From Bacteroidota bacterium (GTDB taxonomy: Bacteria; Bacteroidota; Bacteroidia; Bacteroidales; VadinHA17): 64,000 bases of DNA. The notes under the pieces were generated by a model that saw only the letters and a program-made list of their open reading frames with translations, was not told where the DNA came from and ran no database searches. This document shows positions 56,530-64,000 of the stretch, in pieces. The stretch spans positions 7,809 to 71,808 of the forward strand of contig JADKBL010000023.1 of assembly GCA_016718875.1 (NCBI GenBank), in the 5' to 3' direction. Within the stretch, counting starts at the first letter, position 1, and the number at the start of each line of letters is the position of its first letter. A program made the position numbers and the translations under genes.

Positions 56530-56979
56530 TTATATATCCTCATACAACGGTATCACCATCAGAAACTCCCACTTATTCTCAGCATGATCTATCCTGCAGG
56601 CATAGTGATCGATACCATTTGTAACAACAATATAAGGTACCTTCAGTGCCATGTTGTAAGCTACAATCTGGTCAAAAACCTTTTCATCAATTTTAACCTC
56701 AGGCTCCTTGCATTCAACAATCATAACAGGTCTGCCCTGCCTGTCATGGATTAGAATATCAACCCTCCTCTTCAACTTGTTCAGTGAGAACATTATCTCA
56801 ATTGCAATGAGTCCTGGAGGATACTTCCCTTCATTAATCAGATATTGAACAAAATTCTGTCGTACCCACTCCTCTGGTGTAAGCCGCACAAATTTGCGTC
56901 TTATCTGATCCAGTATCATCTCATTACCTTCTGAGCCGGTAATTTTAAATGAATATTGAGGCAGATTTAGCTCTTTCAA
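56530..56979 (-). CDS. HSDR_N-like PD-(D/E)XK nuclease-fold protein
   Basis: 149 residues. Core KRRVDILIHDRQGRPVMIVECKEPE has the Asp and Glu-x-Lys spacing of the restriction-endonuclease fold seen at the N-terminus of type I restriction R subunits. No helicase, methylase or specificity gene is adjacent, so it is not a complete restriction system. Stand-alone proteins of this type are common in Bacteroidota with unknown function. CAAATATA at 57027-57034 reads TATATTTG on its strand and is a likely -7 element. Confidence 0.8.
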   Translation of the reverse strand: MKELNLPQYSFKITGSEGNEMILDQIRRKFVRLTPEEWVRQNFVQYLINEGKYPPGLIAIEIMFSLNKLKRRVDILIHDRQGRPVMIVECKEPEVKIDEKVFDQIVAYNMALKVPYIVVTNGIDHYACRIDHAENKWEFLMVIPLYEDI

Positions 56980-57049
56980 TTTACGGGAGGAGTTATTGAT
57001 TGATCGATTAAATATTGTTAAGATTACAAATATATTTACTTAAGTTAAA

Positions 57050-57092
57050 AGTGCCTAGAGTTTGGAGTGCCTAAAATGCCTTGAGTACTCAA
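57050..57092. repeat. Intergenic repeat, 'agtgcct' family, copy 2
   Basis: agtgcctagagtttggagtgcctaaaatgccttgagtact in the divergent region between the nuclease-fold gene and amn. Unlike other copies it is upstream of both genes, and the TTG used as the amn -33 element is inside it. Confidence 0.6.
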
Positions 57093-57108
57093 AGATTTTA
57101 TAACTTTG
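57081..57108 (+). promoter_or_regulatory. Promoter of the AMP nucleosidase gene
   Basis: TTG at 57081-57083 inside a repeat and TAACTTTG at 57101-57108, 17 bases apart. Confidence 0.5.
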
Positions 57109-57145
57109 GGCACTTCTGACTTTAGCTCACTTTAAATACTTTTCT

Positions 57146-57915
57146 ATGAAGACTAAAGATGAAATTGTTAATAACTGGTTACCAAGATATACGGGCAGAC
57201 CGATTGAATCTTTCGGTAAGTATTTTCTGCTTACCAACTACACCTATTATGTGGAACTATTTGCCAAATGGCACAACGTGCCCGTAGAGGGAAAAAAAAA
57301 AACATGCCCAGCGCTACTGCCGATGGCATTACAATTATAAATTTCGGCATGGGTAGTCCCAATGCTGCTACAATAATGGATCTGCTTAGTGCTGTAAATC
57401 CTGATGCAGTACTCTTCCTGGGTAAATGCGGTGGTCTGAAAAAGAAAAACAAACTTGGTGACATGATCCTTCCTATCGCCGCAATCAGGAGCGATGGTAC
57501 TTCAAATGATTATCTCCCCAACGAAGTTCCGGCCTTGCCTGCCTTCATGCTGCAGAGCGCCATTTCGGCAACAATAAACAAATACAAGCGTGAATACTGG
57601 ACCGGAACAGTGTATACAACCAACCGCAGGGTTTGGGAGTATGATGAAAGGTTCAAGAAATACCTTATGAAGACCCGGGCAATGGCAATAGACATGGAGA
57701 CTGCAACAATATTTACAGTTGGTTTTGCCAATGAAATCCCAACAGGGGCACTGCTTCTAGTATCGGATCAGCCTATGATTTCAACCGGTATAAAAACCCA
57801 GGAGAGCGATAAAAAAGTCACCAATGACTTTGTCGAGGTACATCTCAAAATCGGAATTGCATCCCTTAAAGAGATCAAAAAGAACGGAGTATCCGTCAAA
57901 CATCTTAGATTCTGA
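57146..57915 (+). CDS. amn: AMP nucleosidase (frameshift at an A11 run)
   Basis: Hydrolyses AMP to adenine and ribose-5-phosphate; belongs to the PNP/UDP phosphorylase superfamily. About 256 residues when joined, the short Bacteroidota form. Motifs: INFGMGSPNAATIMDLL, VLFLGKCGGLKKKNKLGD, and AIDMETATIFTVGFAN. The two frames meet at an 11-base A run (57292-57302) coding for GKKKN. Loss or gain of a single A restores one reading frame. Homopolymer miscount is likely; transcriptional slippage is the biological alternative. Confidence 0.88.
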
Positions 57916-57917
57916 TA

Positions 57918-58660
57918 ATGGCAGCATCATTCGACGAGATCCTGTCAGATCTTAGGAACCGTATCTATAAGCCTGTCTATTTCCTGGCAGGTGAAGAGCC
58001 CTATTTTATTGACATAATCTCTGACTATATCGAAGAAAAAGTGCTCTCGGAAGCCGATAAGGCTTTTAATCAGATCATTATATACGGTGACGATACCAAC
58101 ATTGCTGCAATTATTGACACAGCCCGCCGCTTCCCGATGATGGCAAGCCACCAGGTAGTTATTGTTAAAGAGGCACAATCGCTGAAGAAGATCGAAGATC
58201 TGGCCATTTATCTTGAAAAGCCGCTACAGTCAACAATCCTGGTTTTTTGCTATAAATATAAAAGCCTTGATAAAAGGACGAAGCTTCATAAGATGCTTGA
58301 ATCAACAGCTGTCTATTTTGAATCACCCAGGCTGCGCGATTACCAGATACCTGCTCCGATAATCCAAAGGATAATCCGCTTACACTAACAATAGCATCCC
58401 TCTTCAGCTTTTACAGCAAGCTTCTGACCTATCATTATCTGGCTGATAAATCAAAGAATAATGTTGCTGCAACTCTGAAAATAAATCCTTTTTTTGTAAA
58501 GGATTATGAGAGCGCAGCATTGAAATACAATGCAAAGAAAACTGTTCAGGTAATCAGCCTTCTGCGCACATTCGACATGAAATCAAAAGGATTCGGTGAT
58601 GCTGGTACGGAACCGGGAGACTTATTGAAAGAGCTTATTTACAGGATATTACACCTATAG
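57918..58660 (+). CDS. holA: DNA polymerase III delta subunit HolA with internal deletion and frameshift
   Basis: Clamp-loader subunit. The N-terminal part has PVYFLAGEEPYFIDIISDYIE and the first frame ends at 58388 shortly after LRDYQIPAP. From about 58345 another frame reads NPKDNPLTLTIASLFSFYSKLLTYHYLADK and INPFFVKDYESAALKYNAKK to a stop at 58658-58660, the normal delta C-terminus. The expected 90-100 residues in between (part of the helical lid domains) are absent. The total of about 247 codons compares with about 340 in relatives. Essential gene, so an assembly or consensus collapse is suspected. Starts three bases after amn. Confidence 0.85.
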
Positions 58661-58767
58661 TATCCTGGACAAGACCTTTAAGCTTGGATTTCTTAACAAC
58701 TTATTTAATAGCCTTTCTCTAAGTGGATAAGGTTTGATATAAACCCGAATTCCAGTGTTTCAATAAG

Positions 58768-58803
58768 TCCCTCTCCCCCGGGAGAGGGATTTAGGGTGAG
58801 GCA
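58768..58803. repeat. Palindrome 'ccctctccccc-gggagaggg'
   Basis: ccctctcccccgggagagggatttagggtgagg lies between the convergent ends of holA and yqgE. It can form a ten-pair stem without a T-tract. Confidence 0.6.
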
Positions 58804-58807
58804 ATAA

Positions 58808-59398
58808 TTAATTCATATCCGGCGAATCCGGAAAATCAGCCCACACCCTGTATTTGGTTTTAAGATTTCTGACAACTCTTTTCCAGGTATCATCTCCCCG
58901 GCTGCTCATTACAATTTCCGGTTTCACTGTTGCAATAACCCATGAGTTCTCTTTCAGTTCGCGTTCAAGCTGACCAGCCGACCAGCCCGAATAACCAAGA
59001 AAGAATCTTATCTGACTGTTTTTAACCTTTCCTGCTTTGATAAGTCCTCTGATGGTATCAATATCTCCGCCCCAGTAAAGACTCTTTTCTATCTGGATAC
59101 TTTTGGGAATATGCCGTCCAAGGCTATGCAGATAGTGAAGAGTATCGGGAGCAACAGGACCTCCCATATTAAGAGGCTCTTCCCACCCTTCAAATCCTTC
59201 AACAGCATCACAGATTTTCAGATCAAGTTTCTTGTTCAGAATAAAACCTATTGATCCGTTTTCACTGTGGTCAGTAAGATAGACTATGCTCCGGTTAAAA
59301 AAGGTATCGGGCAGGAAAGGTTCTGAGATAAGAATCTTTCCTTTTTCAGGGATCTTATCTTCCGGTAAAATGGCAAAAAGATCAATTTCCGGTTTCAT
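58808..59398 (-). CDS. yqgE: YqgE/AlgH family protein (DUF179)
   Basis: 196 residues. Conserved blocks GKILISEPFLPDTFFNRSIVYLTDH, GSIGFILNKKLD, MGGPVAPDTLHYLHS, and FLGYSGWSAGQLERELKENSW are typical of the family. Function unknown in general; a cytoplasmic or periplasm-associated regulatory role has been suggested for relatives. CAAAATA-type word at 59426-59433 reads TATTTTTG on its strand and is a likely -7 element. Intact. Confidence 0.88.
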   Translation of the reverse strand: MKPEIDLFAILPEDKIPEKGKILISEPFLPDTFFNRSIVYLTDHSENGSIGFILNKKLDLKICDAVEGFEGWEEPLNMGGPVAPDTLHYLHSLGRHIPKSIQIEKSLYWGGDIDTIRGLIKAGKVKNSQIRFFLGYSGWSAGQLERELKENSWVIATVKPEIVMSSRGDDTWKRVVRNLKTKYRVWADFPDSPDMN

Positions 59399-59498
59399 AG
59401 TATTTAATCATACTGAAAGATATTACAAAAATAATTAAGTAAAAGCTTATCTTCAATTAATTATTATCATATTTTTGCGCCTATTGTTAAATAAACAT

Positions 59499-61256
59499 AT
59501 GCAGAAAAGTACATTACGTATTTTAGGGAACAAAGCAGTATTGAATATCCGTGAAAGGATGTGCGAGACTGCCGAAGAGATGCTGGGAAGTGAAAATTCC
59601 GTCAGGTGCTTGATCATTGCATAGATAATCTGAAGAAGAAAAATTCACCTCTCCTGGATATTTTTGAAAACAAGAATACCGATAGTGAAGCTGTTGGCGA
59701 CCTGATCAAAACCCTTACTTACCTGGTTAAATATGAGAACAAGCTGGTTCCACATATTTTTGAAAAATCAGCTGGTTTTCTGAGGAATCTCGACAAGCTT
59801 GCCAGCTTTGTTGAATATCTCTATGACTACTGGAGGAGCTTCGATAGATTTATTGTAAATGATTCTGAAGGCGACAGGCTTGATAAACGGCCATACAGAA
59901 CCTTCAATGAAACAATTGAACAGCTTACCCACCTTATCAGAACAGTATACAGGCAGATTCAGGAAAATATTACAGGGAGCCATCCGAATGTATACAGGCA
60001 AATACCTGCAGGTGCAGAGATGTCGGTTATATCTTTACCTAAGAAGATTGCCTACCCGGCTGAAAAATATAAATCCCTGAATACAATTCCTGTTATCCGA
60101 CAAATGCTGATCTATCCACCTCTGGTTATTCAGCAGCCAATGAACAAAAGGACAGGGCACTTTAAAAGATAGAAAAAAATCCCATCGACCTCATTGAAGT
60201 CAATCCTGAGGAATGGCTGTGCTACCCTGCCAAAATAGGGAAACTTCTGATAATGGTTTATTTCCACATAAACTTTTTGAGCTTGGATTTTCACAGTGTA
60301 ACCTCTTCCAGCTTGCTGATGACCAGGATCTTAAAAGAAAACCCGATGCTCTTTTCATATATGGAGTACAGGGCGGTGTTCTCGACGGACTGGCAAGTTC
60401 TGATACTGTATTCTTTGAAGATAAGGAGCATGAAATTTTTGTAGGAGCAATTCCAAACAGGCCTGAGTTCGGATATTTCGGATATCTGAAAAAAATGGTA
60501 CTTACCCTTCATAATTCAATTATTATGAAGGGTAATAATATGCCATTCCATGGAGCGATGGTAAAAATCCTTCTTCAGGGGAACAAAGAGGCAACAATTC
60601 TCATGATGGGTGATACCGGTGCAGGGAAATCAGAGACACTGGAAGCATTCAGGGTTCTGGGTGAAAAGCATATCAGGGAGCTGACTATCATTGCTGACGA
60701 TATGGGATCCATAGAGCTTGATGAAAAAGGCGTTCCCATTGGTTACGGAACCGAAATAGGAGCCTTCCTCCGTCTCGACGATCTTCAGCCGGGTTACGCT
60801 TATGGCCATCTTGACCGGTCAATAATTATGAACCCGAACCAGGTAAATGCAAGGATCATTATACCTGTCACCAAATTTGATACTGTAATCCAGGGGCATA
60901 AAATCGATTATATACTCTACGCCAATAATTACGAGGAGATTGATGCTGATCATCCGGTAATTGAAAGATTCAGTTCAGCTGAAACAGCACTCGAGACATT
61001 CCGTGCAGGCGCTGTAATGAGTAAGGGTACAACAACCTCAAGCGGACTGGTACATACCTATTTTGCAAATATTTTTGGTCCTCCTGAATACAGGGACCGT
61101 CATGAAGAAATAACTAAAAGGTATTTCGAATCTTTCTTCAGAAACAATGTATATGTTGGACAAATGCGTACCAGGCTCGGAATTTCCGGACACGAATCAA
61201 CAGGTCCGCGTGAGGCAGCGTTGGCATTGCTGAAGATTATCGGGGTAACAGAATAA
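59499..61256 (+). CDS. PEP-carboxykinase-like P-loop protein (three frameshifts)
   Basis: About 585 residues when joined. Start ATG 59499 (MQKSTLRILGNKAVLNIRERM). Breaks near 59607, 60170 and 60237 separate the pieces. The C-terminal half has a P-loop GDTGAGKSETLEAF and IADDMGSIELDEKG, like ATP-type PEP carboxykinase/HPr-kinase folds. A large N-terminal helical domain is not found in classical PckA. Bacteroidota homologs are annotated as PEP carboxykinase but may be kinases of unknown target. TATTTTTG at 59470-59477 is a likely -7 element. Confidence 0.75.
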
Positions 61257-61257
61257 G

Positions 61258-63670
61258 TTAATATTTCTCAGGCATTGCCTCCTTCATCATAGTATAAATC
61301 ACGTCGAAGATATCTTCAGAGCTTGGCTTTGAGAAATAGTCTCCGTCGGTAGTGTATGCTGGTCTGTGCTCCTTACCGGTAAGTGTCTTTGGAGGAGAAT
61401 CAAGATACTGCCATGCGCCCTGCTTCTCAATCACTTCCTGCATCATATATGCCGTTGTTCCGCCGGGCACATCTTCATCGAGAAAAAGGATTCTGTTAGT
61501 CTTCTTTATTGAGTCAAGAATAATACCTTTTATATCAAATGGAACAAGAGTCTGAACATCAATCAATTCTACCGATATGTCATGTGATGCAAGGTGCTTT
61601 ACTGCTTCCTGTGCTACTTTAACAGTTGAGCCATAAGTAACTATTGTAATGTCACTTCCTTCTGTAATTATTTCAGGAATACCCAGTTCAAGGCGAAATT
61701 CTCCGATATTATCAGGCATCTTTTCCTTAAGCCGGTAACCATTAAGAGGCTCAATCACAATTGCGGGATCATTGCCTTCAAGAAGGGTATTGTAAAAGCC
61801 TGCCGCCCTGGTCATATCCCTGGGCGAACAAACATAAACTCCTCTTACTGAATTAATAAGCATGCTCATCGGTGAGCCTGAATGCCATATCCCTTCAAGA
61901 CGGTGGCCTCGGGTACTTATTATCAGAGGAGCGACCATCTGTCCTGCCGTGCGGTAATAAGTGGTAGCAAGGTCGTCACTGAGAAGCTGGAGAGCATACA
62001 TAAGATAGTCGAGATACTGTATCTCTGCAATTGGTTTCATACCCCTGAGAGCCAGACCAATACCCTGTCCGAGTATGGTTGCTTCCCGGATTCCTGTATC
62101 GGTGATCCTGATCTCACCATATTTCTTCTGTAGTCCTTCAAGCGACTGGTTGACTCCTCCTATACCGCCGGTGTCTTCCCCGAAAGTAACCAGAAGAGGA
62201 TATTTTGCAAAAAGTTTATCATAGTTATCCCTCAGTATCTGGCGCCCCGGAACCTCAGGTGACGAGGATGAATAGACAGGTGCAACTGGCTTAACATTAA
62301 GTACTGATGTTGGGGTCTCATTGTAAAGGAACATATCATAACTCCTGTGAGCATCCATGTAATTACGCTTCAGCCATCCATCAAGCTCTTCCTTAAGGTT
62401 ACCGGACTTCTCACATGAACCACATACATTCCTTAGCATCTTCCGGGCAGTAACAAAATTATCCTTCCTTATAGGATTTATAACCTTCTTAAGATCATCT
62501 GTATAAGTGTCGACGCTTTCTTCCTTTACCTCTTCAGCACATCTGCAGGTACGGTCATTTATTATCTTAACAAGAGCATCCCGTTCTATCCTGATAGGAT
62601 TCTGGAACATATCCCAGGCCTTCTTTCTGGCTCCTTTTGCCTCCTCTTCCGCTTCCGAGCTTACCTTAACGAGCTCTTCTGCTGTAGCTATGCCTGATGC
62701 AATTATCCATTCCCTCATCTTAACAATGGGATCAAACTCCTGCTCCCACTTAAGTCTTTCTTCACTTTTATACCGCTCATGCGAACCGGATGTAGAATGT
62801 CCCTGAGGCTGAGTAACATCATCAATATGAAACAGAACCGGAGTGTGTTCAATTCTGCAGATTGCAATACCTTCCTCATATAGTTTCAGAAGACCCGGAT
62901 AATCCCACCCCTTTCCTTTAAATATTCTTATACCTTTTTTATCCCCATCAGTCTCAAAACCTTTCAGTATTTCAGAGATACTTCCTTTTGTAGTCTGATA
63001 TTTCTTCGGAACTGAAATCCCGTAACCGTCATCGTAAACCGAAATAGCCATTGGAACCTGCAGTACTCCTGCAGCATTCATGGTCTCCCAGAAATGGCCT
63101 TCTGATGTACTGGCATCTCCGATTGAACCGAAAGCAACCTTCATCTCCCTTTAATGAAAGTGTCGTATACTTATGCAGCTCTTTATTCTGTCTGAATAAC
63201 TTAGAGGCATAGGCGAGCCCCAGCAAACGGGGCATCTGTCCCGCAGTAGGAGAAATATCTGATGAGGAGTTCTTCTGTTTTGTCAGATCTTTCCATGAAC
63301 CATCAGGATTGATGTTAGGAACGGAGAAATGGTTATTAAATACTCTGCCGGCATTTCCCGGATTAAGTTCCCTGTCAGTATTTCCGTACAACTGATGAAA
63401 AAACTGCAGTGAATCATACAATCCCATTGCCATCATCCAGGTCTGATCCCTGTAATACCCCGATCGCCAGTCACCATTCCTGAATTGTTTTGCAAGGGCG
63501 ATCTGGATAATCTCCTTACCATCGCCGAAAATACCGAACTTGGCTTTTCCTGAAAGTACCTCACGACGTCCGATTATACTCAGATTCCTGCTCAGGTTTG
63601 CAAGTCGGAAGTCGGCAAGGACTTCTTCCTTGTTTATTTTAGTATCTGACTGATTATCTGCTTTTTTCAT
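61258..63670 (-). CDS. Alpha-ketoacid dehydrogenase E1 component, alpha/beta fusion (one frameshift)
   Basis: Thiamine-diphosphate enzyme that feeds branched-chain acyl or pyruvate-type units to an E2 partner. About 800 residues. The N-terminal alpha half ends near residue 340 and has the TPP-binding segment GSIGDASTSEGHFWETMNAAG. The beta half (from about 350) has FGEDTGGIGGVNQSLEGLQ and TRGHRLEGIWHSGSP. The frame breaks near 63145, just before the TPP motif. ATG 63668-63670 (MKKADNQSD) is preferred; a longer frame reaches 63715. Convergent with the preceding gene, with two bases between stops. E2/E3 are not in the window. Confidence 0.87.
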
Positions 63671-63735
63671 TTTATTTCTTATAGGAGAATAAATAAGCTC
63701 CCTTTGCTTAAACAAATATTGGCAGCTCTTGTTTA

Positions 63736-63765
63736 TTTGTCAGGTAGAAATGATCATTATCTTTG
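63736..63765 (+). promoter_or_regulatory. Promoter of the last gene
   Basis: TTTG at 63736-63739 and TATCTTTG at 63758-63765, 18 bases apart, leave a leader of about 70 bases before ATG 63839. Confidence 0.65.
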
Positions 63766-63838
63766 TCCCCGGAAGGAATGTTCATACAAAGCTGATCATT
63801 ACCGTAAAGTTAATAAATATTAAGCTCCGCAGAAAGAA

Positions 63839-64000
63839 ATGTTTTTGAAGCTACTCATATTAAGCCTGATTTTCATGGCACTTGCAGCACTGGGATTTGG
63901 AATAAGGATTCTTCTGAAATCTGGTGGCAGATTCCCTGATACGCATATCAGTCAGAATAAGGAAATGCGGAAAAGGGGGATCACCTGTGCTCAGCATAAT
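63839..64000 (+). CDS. Small single-pass membrane protein (3' partial)
   Basis: 54 codons are visible, open to the window edge. One hydrophobic helix (LLILSLIFMALAALGFGIRILL) is followed by a polar stretch with GRFPDTHISQNKEMRKRGITCA. Short membrane proteins with this helix and a conserved Lys-x-Met-Arg...GIxCA segment occur in Bacteroidota and have no assigned function. Confidence 0.7.
   Translation, partial: MFLKLLILSLIFMALAALGFGIRILLKSGGRFPDTHISQNKEMRKRGITCAQHN

Noticed and set aside
56398..56754. Proline-rich open frames through the poly-C region
   Set aside because: They arise only from homopolymer C and antisense of the Nudix and nuclease-fold genes. No protein-like composition outside the run.
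56530..56979. Type I restriction-modification system
   Set aside because: Only the small nuclease-fold domain is present; no helicase motor, methylase or specificity subunit.

Overview
The window reads as a chromosomal segment of an uncultured or environmental Bacteroidota (Bacteroidales-like) bacterium. Support: promoters of the TTTG / TAnnTTTG type, few Shine-Dalgarno sequences, a TonB-dependent receptor with an N-terminal carboxypeptidase-regulatory-like domain, a FadL/OmpP1 porin, a HisIE fusion, a DAHP synthase/chorismate mutase fusion, a single-chain alpha/beta E1 dehydrogenase, and many short palindromic intergenic repeats.

Layout. 1-6.0 kb: histidine operon hisD(partial)-C-B-H-A-F, then hisIE. 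6.2-11.7 kb: aromatic operon pheA - aminotransferase - tyrA - DAHP synthase/chorismate mutase - aroA, preceded by a Phe/Tyr-rich leader peptide and an intrinsic terminator. 11.8-13.4 kb: trpB (TrpB2 type), preceded by a Trp leader peptide and its own terminator. 13.5-28.9 kb: mostly minus-strand sugar/glycan catabolism: NIPSNAP protein, Gfo/Idh/MocA oxidoreductase, amino-acid permease, DUF5009 membrane protein, sodium/solute symporter, AGE-family epimerase, a deoxyhypusine-synthase-like protein, a PfkB-HAD fusion kinase, GH38 alpha-mannosidase, GmhA-like SIS isomerase, MFS transporter. 28.9-41.9 kb: three URO-D-fold proteins (one pair convergent around a four-helix-bundle gene with flanking inverted repeats), a second GH38, a DUF1080 lipoprotein, a Ser-type sulfatase and a large GH106-like glycosidase. 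42-53.4 kb: FadL porin, unknown secreted protein, TonB receptor, Big2 lipoprotein, PhoB/PhoR-like two-component pair, GHL10-like lipoprotein. 53.6-64 kb: selD-yedF, Nudix-HEAT protein, HSDR_N-like nuclease-fold protein, AMP nucleosidase, holA, YqgE, a PEP-carboxykinase-like ATPase, the E1 dehydrogenase, and the start of a small membrane protein.

The most interesting content is regulatory. Two complete-looking ribosome-mediated attenuators (Phe/Tyr and Trp) show leader codons, alternative RNA pairings and terminators that can be read off base by base. The second theme is repeats: at least six families of short, often palindromic intergenic elements sit almost always directly after stop codons, sometimes supplying the last codons of the gene, and one family brackets a four-helix-bundle protein gene as inverted arms.

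Caution: about eighteen genes carry single-base frameshifts, premature stops or internal deletions, including genes expected to be essential (holA, hisA). They cluster at 1-15, 26-29 and 47-63 kb, while 29-47 kb is clean. Consensus or assembly error is the simplest explanation, so broken genes are described here as one locus each, with the break noted. No tRNA, rRNA, CRISPR array or insertion sequence was recognised.
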